In this document: piece by piece, positions 46,568 through 58,924 of the stretch
Layout of the letters: every line of letters starts with the position of its first letter
Position numbering within the stretch: position 1 is the first letter of the stretch
Assembly: GCA_964539825.1 (NCBI GenBank)
Contig: CAZIKF010000010.1
Location: forward strand, 1-64,000
DNA length: 64,000 nucleotides
Direction: 5' to 3'
Source: CAZIKF01 sp964539825
GTDB taxonomy: Bacteria > Muiribacteriota > UBA6191
Translations under genes and position numbers: made by a program
The notes under the pieces: generated by a model
The model's input: only the letters and a program-made list of their open reading frames with translations
Told to the model about the DNA's origin: nothing
Databases searched by the model: none

Positions 46568-46583
46568 GGTTTCACGTGAAACA
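46568..46583. promoter_or_regulatory. parS-like site (one mismatch)
   Basis: GGTTTCACGTGAAACA differs from the perfect site at 38190 only in its first base and keeps a 14-bp perfect palindrome. It lies about 100 bases after parB, inside the origin spacer. Confidence 0.85.
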
Positions 46584-46624
46584 TTTCTTAGATGGGCTGT
46601 GAAACAATTCGAAGGGTGTTTTGT

Positions 46625-46653
46625 TTGACAATTTTATATACAAAGCGTATAGA
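46625..46653 (+). promoter_or_regulatory. Sigma-70-type promoter in the origin spacer
   Basis: TTGACA (46625-46630), a 17-base spacer and TATAGA (46648-46653). It points towards dnaA, whose start is about 540 bases away, so it would give a long leader through the origin. It may drive dnaA or an origin-activating transcript. Confidence 0.5.
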
Positions 46654-46854
46654 AAGTACTGATTTCATATTTGGCTCTTATCACGTATCCCATACTCAGA
46701 GCATTCAAACTTTCTAATCTACGCACCACTTTTGTTATAGACCCACCGAAATTCCCAAACTATAAAGTTCTCACGGCTAAGTGCACCCCCCCATGCCAAA
46801 AAACCAATAAACGTAAAAAACCACCCCCTATAGCTCCCAAATAGGGAAATCTCT

Positions 46855-46920
46855 TGTAAATAGCGCTCTACTATATTACTATACTATTCTTATAACAAAA
46901 GAGAGTAGAAGTAGAAGTAT
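46855..46920. other. Candidate DNA-unwinding element with DnaA-trio-like TAG repeats
   Basis: An A/T-rich stretch with GTAGAA twice in a row (46905-46916) and then GTAT, giving TAG/TAG/TAT every six bases just left of the 9-mer cluster. On the other strand, 46867-46890 also reads as TAG/TAT-rich triplets. DnaA-trios (TAG) next to DnaA boxes mark unwinding sites in known origins. The spacing here is not the usual three bases. Confidence 0.45.
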
Positions 46921-47198
46921 ATTGTGTAAGTTTGTAAGTAAATGCTTAGTTGAAGATGCGCAACCCAGCCCTAATCCTGGTTCTTGAGAGTCGTTGATCA
47001 CTTAGTACCGGTAAGGACATTGTAACTAATTTGTAAGAGCGGAAAGTAACCTGGGTTGTAAGTAAAGCACAATTGAGACTCATACAAATTACTTTAGTTT
47101 TATTAACATTATGTAATAACCAGTTCAAGGGCAAACAAAAAGGTGCAATAAGGCTCAAGACCTGGATTAATCAGCATTGTAAGTAGAAATCAAAATTT

Positions 47199-48612
47199 GT
47201 GAATAACTCTTTTCATTTTTCCTGGAAATTCCTTGACACCAAAGAACTGCGTAAGTGTCTCCTTGAGGCGATAGATCCCCTGGTCAAAGCTTCTGACCTG
47301 CTAGGCCTTAAGAGTTTAAAGATTGCTCATATAGACGGTGAGAAAGTCGTACTTCAGTTTAGTAGTGAAATGTTTAAGAACAAGGTGAGTGGTTCATCCA
47401 TTGAAACCCACATCCGAGACTATCTACATCAGAATCTTCCCCTGAACCCGTCTTTTGAAATCCAGTACAGCATTAAAGATCCTGATCCCGTTTTACCAAA
47501 TCGCTCAGTTAGCGATTCCCCAACTCTAGATATCCAGGTTTCCTCTAATAAATATAAATCATTAAGATCTGAGTTTAGCTTCGACGCTTTTGTATGTGGC
47601 CCCAGCAATCGCTACGCCTTTGAGAGCGCGGTGGCTGCCGCTAGAAATCCAGGTGACTTAATGCATAATCCTCTGTTTATTTACGGGGATGTAGGCCTGG
47701 GGAAAACCCACCTTTTACATGCGATTGGCAACCAGATTAAAAAAAATCATCCTGAAATGAGAATACTCTTCCTTACCTGTGAGGAAATGTTGAATCGATT
47801 TGTAGAGGGCTTGAGAACCAGGGATGGGAGTTTTCGGGAATGGAGAAAAGTGGATGTGCTCCTCGTGGACGACGTACAGTTTTTGTCCAGAAAAGAGGCC
47901 TTTCAAGATGAGTTTTACAATACCTATAATGCTCTTTCAGATGAAAACCGCCAATTAGTATTCGCGGCGGATCGTAAACCTGAACAGATTGAGAATCTCA
48001 ATGATCGTCTCATATCAAGGTTTCGAAGCGGTCTTTTAGCGGATATCAAGCTTCCAGATTTAGAAACCCGTATGGGCATAATCGCGGATCAAGCTCATCA
48101 ATTTCGAGTGGACATCGATAACGATGCACTTGAATATACGGCCAGGTCAATTTCTTCCAATGTACGTGAACTGAAGGGTGTATTTCTTCGCTTATGCTCG
48201 AAAGCCTCCTTAACTAAGAAAAGTCTTGATCTTCCCTTTGCCATGGATCAGCTGGAGTCCTGTGTGAAAATTGACAAGCCCCCACTTGATTCGCCTGTCA
48301 TTATTTCTGAGGTAGCCAGTTTTTATGGATTGAGTAAGGAAGAACTCAATGAAGACTCTCGAAGACTGGAAGTAGCCTTTCCAAGACAGGTGGCTATGTT
48401 TATGTTTCGCGAGTTCACGAATTTGACTCTGCAGCAAATTGGGGGAGAATTCAAGAAAACACATCAAGCGGTGATGTACGCGTGCCGCAAAGTTGAGACG
48501 ATGCTAGGGTCTGTTAGTAAAGCAGATACCTCACCAAATATAGGCTCAAAAGATTTGAACAAAGCAAAGAAAATTGAGCAATTACAAAAAATACTAGGAT
48601 CGAAATACGACC

Positions 48613-48632
<20 letters not shown>
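47199..48632 (+). CDS. dnaA: Chromosomal replication initiator DnaA with divergent DNA-reading helix
   Basis: The 477-residue protein keeps domain I and the AAA+ domain III: Walker A GDVGLGKT (163-170), Walker B VLLVDDVQFL, and the LNDRLISRFRSGL arginine-finger region. Domain IV is unusual. Where nearly all DnaA proteins read GGRDHTTVLHACRK, this one reads F-KKTHQAVMYACRK (residues 418-431), one residue shorter, with Asp to Thr, Thr to Gln and Thr to Ala at base-contact positions. A tail of about 45 residues follows domain IV. GTG start; the start region overlaps TGTGAATAA. Confidence 0.95.
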
Positions 48633-51503
<2,871 letters not shown>

Positions 51504-51518
51504 AACCAGGGAAAGATT

Positions 51519-54020
51519 ATGACCGATAACAATTCAAGAATTATACAAATCCCCATCGAGCATGAGATGGAAAACTCCTATTTGGCATATGCGATGAGTG
51601 TAATTGTGTCGCGCGCTCTTCCCGATGCCCGAGATGGTCTTAAGCCGGTACACCGAAGAATTCTGTATGCAATGATGGAGCTAGATCTGCGCCACAATGC
51701 ATCCTACAAAAAATCAGCGCGTATCGTGGGCGAGGTCATGGGTAAATATCACCCCCATGGAGATAGCGCAATCTATGAAACAATGGTGCGTATGGCCCAG
51801 GAGTGGTCTTTGCGATACATGCTGGTCAATGGTCAAGGTAATTTTGGTTCCATTGATGGTGATTCCGCTGCGGCTTATCGTTATACCGAAGCCAAAATGA
51901 GGAAAATGGCTGAGGAGCTGCTCAGCGATATTGAGAAGGATACCGTTGACTTCGTTCCCAATTTTGACAGCGCACTTCAGGAACCCAGTGTTTTACCATC
52001 TAAGTTTCCCAACCTACTTGTAAATGGTTCAGATGGTATTGCTGTGGGAATGGCCACAAAAATACCCCCTCACAATCTTTCTGAGGTCATTGACGCTGTT
52101 TTAATGTATCTCGATAACCCCTACGTGACTGTGGATGAGCTTCTCACGGTGATTAAGGGTCCTGATTTTCCAACGGGCGGTTATATCGTTGGAAACTCTG
52201 GAATCATTAGTGCCTTCAAAACCGGTAGAGGGCGAGTTGTAATGCGGTGCAAATCGCACGTAGAGGAAAATCAAAGAGACCGCGAAGCCATAGTCGTTAC
52301 GGAGATTCCATTTCAGGTAAATAAATCCAGCCTTATTGAGAATATAGCCAACCTGGTGCGAGATAAGAAGGTAGATGGAATTTCGGATCTCCGGGATGAA
52401 TCTGATAGAAAGGGTATGCGCATTGTCATTGAACTCAAGAAAGGGGAAAACGCGGACCTGGTGTTAAACCATCTCTACAAGCATACTGCCCTGCAATCAT
52501 TTTTTGGCGTGAACATGGTAGCCCTGGTCAACAATCGACCCGAGCTTTTAAACCTTCCCCGTTTATTGAGTGTTTACGCGTCCCATCGATTCGATGTTGT
52601 AACCCGCAGGACGCGTTTTGAGCTGCGTAAAGCGGAAGAACGAGCCCATATTCTGGAAGGCTTGAGGGTTGCCCTAGAAAACATCGATGAAGTGATTCAA
52701 ATCATCAAATCCTCTACAAATACAGACATAGCACGAGATCGGCTTATGGATAGATTTTCCTTTTCGCTGATTCAAACCAGGGCGATTCTGGCTATGCGCC
52801 TCTCGACTCTCACTAACCTTGAGACACAGAAGATTCTTGATGAACTTGCGGAACTGGAAGCCCTGATCGCGAGTTTGAAAGAAATCCTGGCTGACCGCGG
52901 CAGGGTCTTCGAAATTATTCGCGAAGAACTTCTTGAGATCAGGGAACAGTATGGAGATGAACGCCGCTCAGAAATCATTCCCGATCAGGGTGAGATCAAT
53001 ATTCGAGATCTTCTGCCAGATGAACAAAAGGTAATAACAGTGACCCACAGTGGTTATCTCAAACATGTTCCCCTGTCCATATATTCTTCCCAGGGCAGAG
53101 GGGGTAAGGGGCTCACCGGGTTAACCATGAAGGACGAGGACTTCGTCGAACATTTCTACATAGCCAGAACCTTTGATTACGTTATGTTTTTTACGAATCG
53201 GGGTAAATGTTTCGCGCGTTCTTCCCATACCCTTCCAGAGGGGTCAAGGACCTCTAAGGGAAAGGCAATGGTGAACTTCTTAAACCTAGAGGAAGGGGAA
53301 AAAGTCACCGCAATGATTCCTATAGAATCTAATGAAGATGAGAGCTATAAAAATGGGGAGTCGCTTTTTATCACAATGGTGACTCGAAACGGCTTGATCA
53401 AGAAATCATTGCTTCATGAATACAGATCCGCGACTCGAGAGAATGGAATTCTGGCGATTCGGTTCGCCAGTGCTGAAGATGAAGTTGTATCTGTCGCATT
53501 GTCTGACAATACCTGTGATTTGATTATGGGTACTTATCTTGGAAAAGCCATTCGTTTTCCCGAAAGGCTGGTACGTGCAGTAGGCAGAGTTTCTCAAGGC
53601 GTAAGGGGAATCAGGCTTGGTGACGGTGACTTTGTGGTAGGAATGGAGATTCTTTCCGCAGTTGAAGAGGAAGACTCCAAAGATAAAACAACTCTTCTTG
53701 CTGTTACGGAAAAGGGTTACGGCAAGCGAACTTATCTAGAGGAGTATCGGTTAACCAACCGTGCTGGCAAGGGAGTGCTAAACATCCAGGTCAAGCCTAA
53801 AATCGGTAACGTCATTGGATTCATGGAAATTAAACTTAAGGAAGAGATTATCCTTATTTCGCGCAATGGAAAAATAATCCGTCTAAGGTCTTCTGATATT
53901 CCCCGCTACGGCAGGGCTACTCAGGGGGTTAAGATGATAGATCTGGCCAAGGGTGATATCCTTGTAGGAGTTTCCAAAATCCCGATGGAAGAGGAAGTTC
54001 TCGAAGGGGATGAGGAATAA
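51519..54020 (+). CDS. gyrA: DNA gyrase subunit A
   Basis: The 833-residue breakage-reunion subunit has catalytic Tyr122 in [10 protein letters not shown]. The quinolone-region residues HGDSAIYE have Ser83 and Glu at the position of Asp87, the wild-type-like state. The GyrA box QGRGGKG marks it as gyrase rather than topoisomerase IV. Six beta-pinwheel blades follow. It lies 15 bases after gyrB, in one operon. Confidence 0.97.
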   Translation: MTDNNSRIIQIPIEHEMENSYLAYAMSVIVSRALPDARDGLKPVHRRILYAMMELDLRHNASYKKSARIVGEVMGKYHPHGDSAIYETMVRMAQEWSLRYMLVNGQGNFGSIDGDSAAAYRYTEAKMRKMAEELLSDIEKDTVDFVPNFDSALQEPSVLPSKFPNLLVNGSDGIAVGMATKIPPHNLSEVIDAVLMYLDNPYVTVDELLTVIKGPDFPTGGYIVGNSGIISAFKTGRGRVVMRCKSHVEENQRDREAIVVTEIPFQVNKSSLIENIANLVRDKKVDGISDLRDESDRKGMRIVIELKKGENADLVLNHLYKHTALQSFFGVNMVALVNNRPELLNLPRLLSVYASHRFDVVTRRTRFELRKAEERAHILEGLRVALENIDEVIQIIKSSTNTDIARDRLMDRFSFSLIQTRAILAMRLSTLTNLETQKILDELAELEALIASLKEILADRGRVFEIIREELLEIREQYGDERRSEIIPDQGEINIRDLLPDEQKVITVTHSGYLKHVPLSIYSSQGRGGKGLTGLTMKDEDFVEHFYIARTFDYVMFFTNRGKCFARSSHTLPEGSRTSKGKAMVNFLNLEEGEKVTAMIPIESNEDESYKNGESLFITMVTRNGLIKKSLLHEYRSATRENGILAIRFASAEDEVVSVALSDNTCDLIMGTYLGKAIRFPERLVRAVGRVSQGVRGIRLGDGDFVVGMEILSAVEEEDSKDKTTLLAVTEKGYGKRTYLEEYRLTNRAGKGVLNIQVKPKIGNVIGFMEIKLKEEIILISRNGKIIRLRSSDIPRYGRATQGVKMIDLAKGDILVGVSKIPMEEEVLEGDEE

Positions 54021-54032
54021 AACCCGGTCATC

Positions 54033-54374
54033 ATGTCTCAACCACCTGAACTGGTACCTTTACAGTTAAAGCTGAATAATGGGAATGAGGGAAATTCCTA
54101 CGGGAAATATGTTCTCTATGGAATTATTTTTTCCTCTCTTTTCGTACTGTTTATGTTTGTCTCCCAGATCTATGTAAACAAGTATGAGGAGATTCAAAAT
54201 CGTAAGCTCAACGTCACTGAACTCAAAATAAAAGTCGATGAACTAGAGCTTGAAAATCGCAAACTTGCTCGTAAAATTGAGGAACTCAGAACTCCAATTG
54301 GACAGGAAAAAATCGCACGTAAACAGCTAAAACTGATCAAACCTGGTGAAAACATCATGGTTTGGGGGGAGTAA
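54033..54374 (+). CDS. FtsB/DivIC-like cell-division protein
   Basis: The 113-residue bitopic protein has a transmembrane helix at about 26-46, a leucine-rich coiled coil (about 52-90) and the ending IGQEKIARKQLKLIKPGENIM, which matches the C-terminal motif of the DivIC/FtsB septum-initiator family. Members bridge the FtsQ/DivIB and FtsL proteins at the division site. It follows gyrA by 12 bases, an unusual position for this gene. Confidence 0.75.
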   Translation: MSQPPELVPLQLKLNNGNEGNSYGKYVLYGIIFSSLFVLFMFVSQIYVNKYEEIQNRKLNVTELKIKVDELELENRKLARKIEELRTPIGQEKIARKQLKLIKPGENIMVWGE

Positions 54375-54407
54375 GGCCAGACTTGGCTGTACAAGGAGCA
54401 GTTCCCC

Positions 54408-55559
54408 ATGATTGAAATGCGGGATTATCTCATGGCCAGGGGGTTTAGCTCCCATCCCTTCAATACCTTTGATGCCGATCGTGAAAAAAACCTGAAACGC
54501 TTTGTGGTTTTACCCCCTTATTTTGAATCGGTTTTTGGAATTCCTGAAGACCCCCAGCCGTTTTTAGTTCTTGGAATGAGGGGGCTTGGTAAAACTACCT
54601 TGAAATGCATGATCCAAGACCGGATTCGAGAACAGTATCATGGAAAAATAGCCTCGGTGGACTATTCACAGTTTCCCTTCATTCAACATAAGGAAATTCA
54701 GGAAGTAACCTTACTGGACCACCTGCTATCACTCATGCGCCTAATTTCAAAGGAAGCCTGTGAGTTAGCCTCCAAGGATATCGAAAAATTCCGCTCCCTA
54801 AAGGCGGAAACGAAAGAAATTCTGTTTCATCTGGCGGAAATTTATCTGGGGGATGCTGAGCGAGGTCTTTACTACCCAAAGTTTCTCTCCTTTACCGAAA
54901 AATTAATGCATAGTTATCCCCGTAAGAAGGGAAGAGACTTTTATCTTAGTGACTCAACCCCCCTGGAATTGGTGGTAGAGAAGGGAGATTACACGCTGAA
55001 GAAAACAGCGGACCTTCTTCGTGACCTGGGTTATATGGCCTGCTACGTTTTCATCGATAAGCTAGATGAGACCACAAGAACCATGAAAGAACCAGAGACT
55101 GCGGGACTACTCGCGGGTCCTCTTATTTCCTGTCTGGAGATACTCCAACGTGACTTTTTCTCCTTCCAGTTTTTTGTTCCCGCTGAAAGTATTCCCAATC
55201 TTAAACGGAGCGGGTTTCGCAATGATAAGGTACAAAATCAGGTGATCACATGGAATGAGGAAAAGCTGGCAGAGGTGCTCAGAAAGCGCATCATAGCTTT
55301 TAATAAGGACGGAAAACTCTTTGGAAAACTAGGAAATCTTTGTGAACCGGAAATCAGGGATAAAATCGATGAGTTCATCATCAAGAAATCACTGAGTTCT
55401 CCACGTAACCTATTAAGGTTTTGCAATGCAATTTTTTCCGAACACATGGAGTCGGCAAGAGAGATCGACGACTGCATCACACGCAAGACTGTTGCGATAG
55501 CTTTGAAAAAGTATGAGTATTCTTTGCGCATCGATCAATTTTGCGCTGATGAAGAATAA
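54408..55559 (+). CDS. Lone P-loop ATPase of unknown function
   Basis: The 383-residue protein has a Walker A motif (GMRGLGKTT, about residues 60-68), a Walker B-like VFIDKLDE and a helical C-terminal region including SSPRNLLRFCN, resembling sensor/arginine parts of AAA/STAND-type ATPases. The start FSSHPFNTFDAD resembles uncharacterised P-loop ATPases of the Sll1717-like group. No nuclease, HTH or membrane segment is visible. AAGGAG precedes the ATG. It separates gyrBA-divIC from rpmH. A DNA-handling, defence or secretion role cannot be chosen from sequence. Confidence 0.65.
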   Translation: MIEMRDYLMARGFSSHPFNTFDADREKNLKRFVVLPPYFESVFGIPEDPQPFLVLGMRGLGKTTLKCMIQDRIREQYHGKIASVDYSQFPFIQHKEIQEVTLLDHLLSLMRLISKEACELASKDIEKFRSLKAETKEILFHLAEIYLGDAERGLYYPKFLSFTEKLMHSYPRKKGRDFYLSDSTPLELVVEKGDYTLKKTADLLRDLGYMACYVFIDKLDETTRTMKEPETAGLLAGPLISCLEILQRDFFSFQFFVPAESIPNLKRSGFRNDKVQNQVITWNEEKLAEVLRKRIIAFNKDGKLFGKLGNLCEPEIRDKIDEFIIKKSLSSPRNLLRFCNAIFSEHMESAREIDDCITRKTVAIALKKYEYSLRIDQFCADEE

Positions 55560-55578
55560 TCCACAAATTGGTAGAGCA

Positions 55579-55607
55579 TTGACAGTCTAAAGGAAACTCG
55601 TTAAACT
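55579..55607 (+). promoter_or_regulatory. Promoter of the rpmH-rnpA operon
   Basis: TTGACA (55579-55584), a 17-base spacer and TAAACT (55602-55607). It lies about 85 bases before rpmH. A single DnaA-box-like TAATCCACA (one mismatch to TTATCCACA) is at 55557-55565, just upstream. Confidence 0.65.
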
Positions 55608-55692
55608 CCCCACTCTCTAAATCCGGGCAAGTTTTTTGTACGGTAGAGGTCCGATAACCTTAAAAATCTTTTGAGGTCGCGGAGGGAGTATA

Positions 55693-55830
55693 GTGAAACG
55701 AACATATCAACCACACAATAGAAAGCGGCTCAGGAAACACGGATTCCGAAAGAGGATGACCACTCCTGGAGGACGCAGGATTCTCAAGGCCAGACGATTA
55801 AAAGGAAGGCATAGTCTGGCTGTTTCATGA
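55693..55830 (+). CDS. rpmH: 50S ribosomal protein L34
   Basis: A 45-residue, very basic ribosomal protein. It reads [18 protein letters not shown] and ends in GRHSLAVS, with the family's GFRKRM and [13 protein letters not shown] segments. GTG start preceded by GGAGGGAG. The stop overlaps the ATG of rnpA by 4 bases. The start codon and length agree with L34 of other bacteria (44-46 residues). Confidence 0.97.
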   Translation: MKRTYQPHNRKRLRKHGFRKRMTTPGGRRILKARRLKGRHSLAVS

Positions 55831-56171
55831 CCTCATTGAAGAGGAAGGTGGATTTCGCGACCTTATTTAGGAAGGGTCGCTGGATCAGCCCCAGGGATTC
55901 AAATGTTCGAATCCGAGGTCTAAAGTGGGATCAATTTCAAACGGCAATCGCGATACCCAAAAAGGTGGGTAACGCGGTTCGTCGTAACAAGGCTAGACGC
56001 CAGGTGCGTGAAATCCTTCGCCACTTAGAGCTTACGCTTTTCATTCGTGGTCGTTTTGTCCTCATCCTAAATAAGGATTTTGTGAAGAATGAATTTGCAG
56101 AAAAACGACGTGAGCTCAGAGAAATTTTTCAAAATTTTATGGCTCGTCAAAATAGAGGTGTTTCTCATTAG
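55827..56171 (+). CDS. rnpA: Ribonuclease P protein component
   Basis: The 114-residue basic protein assists RNase P RNA in 5' processing of tRNA precursors. The RNR motif is intact ([15 protein letters not shown]) and the N-terminal [15 protein letters not shown] fits the family. It overlaps rpmH upstream and yidD downstream. Confidence 0.95.
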   Translation: MTSLKRKVDFATLFRKGRWISPRDSNVRIRGLKWDQFQTAIAIPKKVGNAVRRNKARRQVREILRHLELTLFIRGRFVLILNKDFVKNEFAEKRRELREIFQNFMARQNRGVSH

Positions 56172-56352
56172 AAATATATACCAGAAATTATTTTCACCCT
56201 GGCTTGGCAAGGCTTGCCGTTTTCAGCCGACCTGCTCTAAATATGGAATTGAAGTTTTGAATCAATACGGGTTTTTTATAGGGAATTTTAAAATGTTCTG
56301 GAGAATATTGCGTTGCAATCCATTTTGCAGGGGGGGATATGATCCAGCGTAA
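56158..56352 (+). CDS. yidD: Membrane protein insertion efficiency factor YidD
   Basis: A 64-residue protein with the YidD signature CRFQPTCSKYGIE and LRCNPFCRGGYDP (the usual CHP reads CNP). The N-terminal amphipathic helix [12 protein letters not shown] is present. The GTG at 56158 gives a family-like length and a 14-base overlap with rnpA; an ATG at 56089 in the same frame would add 23 residues inside rnpA. It overlaps yidC by 14 bases. Confidence 0.9.
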   Translation: MFLIRNIYQKLFSPWLGKACRFQPTCSKYGIEVLNQYGFFIGNFKMFWRILRCNPFCRGGYDPA

Positions 56353-57958
56353 ACTAGGAATTTTGTTTTTCCTCTATTTGAGTCTTTTCAGCTTTTCCCA
56401 TTCTGCTGAGGGTTTTACCATTCAGGGCAAAGAGTTTGTCTACCGAAATGAATCCTTGGATTTGAGAATTGATCAAAGCGGAAACCTTGTTTCTTACATC
56501 TTAAAAGGCCGTAATTATGAACGAGAGTTCATTTCAGCAGCGATTGAGTCCGGGACGGAAACGGAAATAGAAACTCCTGATTGGTTGGCAACTCTCTGTG
56601 GCATTCGATTCGGGATTCCCGGGTCCCTAAAGGACGGCTTTAACCCGGTGCAGTCCAAAATTCTGGAGCCGGATACAAATGTTCTTTCTATTACCCTGGA
56701 AGACCTGGCCAAAGATTCTCCAGTGTTTGGGCTACGAATAGAGAAAATTTGGAAGGTATCCCAGGAGAAAAATCAGCTTGAGTTAGAAATCAGACTTTCT
56801 AATCCAACGGATAGAACCATTTCACCATACTCAAGTTCGGACGTTAAGAAGACCCTGGGTCTGATTTATGGAATCAGGGGAAGTGTAGAATACTGGGACA
56901 CTTTTGTTGCGGGTTCAAGGGACGAAATAGAGGAATATCAAGGTGATTTAGAAGAAGAGTTCAGCATGATTGGGCTTGCCGATGATCCGAGTCGCTTATA
57001 CCTGGGTTATAGAAGTCAGCATTTTGTCGCGGCGATGAAGATGGATGACCCTCACGTCCTTTATGCCCTCAGAAAGCCAATAGAGGATACAAAAGAGGCG
57101 ATATACACTGCATTTTTACCCCTGGGTAAGGATTTTCTCAAAGCAGGCGAATCTCTCAGCAGAAAGTATCGGTTCTATATAGGTGAAAAGACTGAAACAG
57201 GTATGGCAAAAACAGAATTTGCGCCCCTTTTTGATAAATATGGCGAGATTCTTGGTGGTATTGAAAAGCTTCTTTTTGAAACCCTGAAAGTGTTTTACGG
57301 GGTAACTCAAAATTATGGATGGGCAATCCTTTGTCTCACCCTGCTAGTTAAATTGATTCTTCTCCCCCTTAATATAAAGCAAACTAAATCCATGGCAAAA
57401 ATGCAGGAAGTTCAGCCAGAGCTGAAAAAACTGCAAGAAAAATATAAAGACGATAGACAGCGCCTGAACGCTGAAATGATGAAGCTATACCAGGTTCATC
57501 AAATTAATCCAGTAGCAGGCTGTTTACCTATGATTCTCCAGCTTCCAATCTTTTTTGCCTTGTTTTATACGGTGGGCGGAAGTGTTGAGATCTATGGTGA
57601 ACCCTTCTTGTGGGTCAAAAATCTTGCATTGGCTGACCCCACAGACATCCTCCCTATCATATTTGTAGGGAGTTTCATGATTTCGCAAAGAAAAATGTCG
57701 AGCGATCCAAATCAGAAAATGCTCATTTATATATTGCCGGTCGTATTCTTTTTCATGATGCGAAACCTTTCGGCCGGAGTCATGATTTACATTGTTGGTC
57801 AAAGTCTTTTTTCCAACATCGAACAATTGATAATTACCGCAAAAAAGAAGTCTCCCTCTTCCACTCAAGATCCACCCCGGGGTCCTCAACAGAGTAAGAA
57901 GAGGAAAAGAAAGCGGAACAAAGGCTCAAAACCCCTGGATACAGCCAAGGTTCGCTAA
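56339..57958 (+). CDS. yidC: Membrane protein insertase YidC
   Basis: The 539-residue protein has an N-terminal hydrophobic segment (about 5-24), a periplasmic P1 domain of about 270 residues, as in diderm YidC, and the conserved 60KD_IMP core. That core contains YGWAILCLTLLVKLILLPL, the charged hairpin KMQEVQPELKKLQEKYKDD, NPVAGCLPMILQLPIFFALFY, and final helices. A Lys/Arg-rich tail (about 505-535) could touch the ribosome. It inserts membrane proteins with or without Sec. Confidence 0.95.
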   Translation: MIQRKLGILFFLYLSLFSFSHSAEGFTIQGKEFVYRNESLDLRIDQSGNLVSYILKGRNYEREFISAAIESGTETEIETPDWLATLCGIRFGIPGSLKDGFNPVQSKILEPDTNVLSITLEDLAKDSPVFGLRIEKIWKVSQEKNQLELEIRLSNPTDRTISPYSSSDVKKTLGLIYGIRGSVEYWDTFVAGSRDEIEEYQGDLEEEFSMIGLADDPSRLYLGYRSQHFVAAMKMDDPHVLYALRKPIEDTKEAIYTAFLPLGKDFLKAGESLSRKYRFYIGEKTETGMAKTEFAPLFDKYGEILGGIEKLLFETLKVFYGVTQNYGWAILCLTLLVKLILLPLNIKQTKSMAKMQEVQPELKKLQEKYKDDRQRLNAEMMKLYQVHQINPVAGCLPMILQLPIFFALFYTVGGSVEIYGEPFLWVKNLALADPTDILPIIFVGSFMISQRKMSSDPNQKMLIYILPVVFFFMMRNLSAGVMIYIVGQSLFSNIEQLIITAKKKSPSSTQDPPRGPQQSKKRKRKRNKGSKPLDTAKVR

Positions 57959-58019
57959 AGACCCATCATTGTTTAAGGGTTTAACTGAGATTTTTCTGAT
58001 TGCTGAAAAGAGGAGAAAC

Positions 58020-58922
58020 ATGCAAAGAATTCAATCAGCCAAAACGGTGGAGGATGCAAAAGCAGAAGTGATGAAGGATCTTCATCTCGATGAGTTTGAC
58101 TCATTTGAACTGGAGGTTCTTCAAGAACCCTCTAAAGGGTTTTTAGGCCTGGGTTCAAAGGAAGCCCGAGTCAAGTTAGTTGTCAAGACTGATAAGGTTG
58201 CAAAGGCCCTGCACCTGGTTCGGGAGATGACAGATAAGCTTGGTTTCAAGCCAGAGTTTCAGGAAACAGTAAAGGACGAGGGAAAGCAGCTTGTTCTTCG
58301 TTTTTCTGGAGAAGAATCCGCCAATCTTAAAGGCAGTCTTGGCCGTTCGATTCATAAATTTGAATTTCTACTGAACAACATGATCAATCGCAAAGACAGA
58401 GATGGATACTTAAAGGCGATTTGTGAATTTGAAGGCGAAGAACGAGAGGCAGGCCGCCAGCCCAGAGGTGAGCGCAAGCCTAATCCCCGAACTCAATCTC
58501 CCCGAGATCGAAAGCCTGAGGGGGAAAATTCAAAAAGAGAATCAAACTCCTCAAGATCGGATCGTCCTGAGCGCTCTCAGCGTCCACCGCGTGGAGGCCG
58601 TGATGGTCGCGGAGGAGATCGAAACTCAAGACCGCCAAGAGAGGGACGAGAGGGACGTAGCGATTTTCGAAGGAATGAAAATACGGAGAGACCTGCATCT
58701 GGTACCCAGCAATCTAAGCCGCATAGAGAGCGATTTTTAGTGAATATGGCACGTAAGATGGCTAACCAGGTTTTAGAAACCCACAAGACGGTTCATCTAA
58801 ATCCCATGAACTCCTATGATCGTCGTATCATTCATACGGAACTCAATGAGATAGAAAACATTTCCACTTCTTCAGATGGCGAAGGGGACAGACGGCACAT
58901 TGTAATTCAATTCAAAGAATAA
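58020..58922 (+). CDS. khpB: KhpB/Jag RNA-binding protein with RG-rich linker
   Basis: A 300-residue protein: Jag-N domain (AKTVEDAKAEVMKDL, then EPSKGFLGLGSKEARV), a KH-type domain (about 70-140), a long basic Arg/Gly/Pro/Ser-rich linker (about 145-240, with RGGRDGRGGDR and REGREGR), and a C-terminal R3H domain (about 240-300, with NPMNSYDRRIIHTEL). The ATG at 58020 is used because GAGGAG precedes it closely. The linker is much longer and more RG-rich than in common Jag proteins. Partner of KhpA in other bacteria. Confidence 0.9.
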   Translation: MQRIQSAKTVEDAKAEVMKDLHLDEFDSFELEVLQEPSKGFLGLGSKEARVKLVVKTDKVAKALHLVREMTDKLGFKPEFQETVKDEGKQLVLRFSGEESANLKGSLGRSIHKFEFLLNNMINRKDRDGYLKAICEFEGEEREAGRQPRGERKPNPRTQSPRDRKPEGENSKRESNSSRSDRPERSQRPPRGGRDGRGGDRNSRPPREGREGRSDFRRNENTERPASGTQQSKPHRERFLVNMARKMANQVLETHKTVHLNPMNSYDRRIIHTELNEIENISTSSDGEGDRRHIVIQFKE

Positions 58923-58924
58923 AA

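Larger units (their letters stand above)
46466..47186 (+). repeat. Repeated 9-mer TGTAAGTAA (candidate non-canonical DnaA boxes)
   Basis: Exact copies at 46466-46474 (on the parB stop), 46933-46941 and 47057-47065. One-mismatch copies at 47021-47029 (TGTAACTAA) and 47178-47186 (TGTAAGTAG). Two-mismatch copies at 46855-46863 and 46925-46933, the last abutting the exact copy. All are on the plus strand. Read in reverse, TTACTTACA shares its outer TTA...ACA with the classical box TTATCCACA. Confidence 0.6.
46471..47198. other. Probable chromosomal replication origin (oriC)
   Basis: A 728-base spacer between parB and dnaA with no gene. It holds, in order, a parS-like site, a sigma-70-type promoter, C-rich tracts (46760-46850), an A/T-rich stretch (46855-46925) with TAG trinucleotides, and a cluster of TGTAAGTAA-like 9-mers up to the dnaA start. 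Position beside dnaA, parAB and parS is the classical origin setting. No exact TTATNCACA was seen on either strand; the nearest is TGTGAATAA at 47198-47206. Confidence 0.8.

Noticed and set aside
46676..46690. Classical DnaA boxes in the origin (for example TTATCACGT)
   Set aside because: Only partial matches such as TTATCACGT and TGTGAATAA were seen; none has the TTATNCACA pattern.
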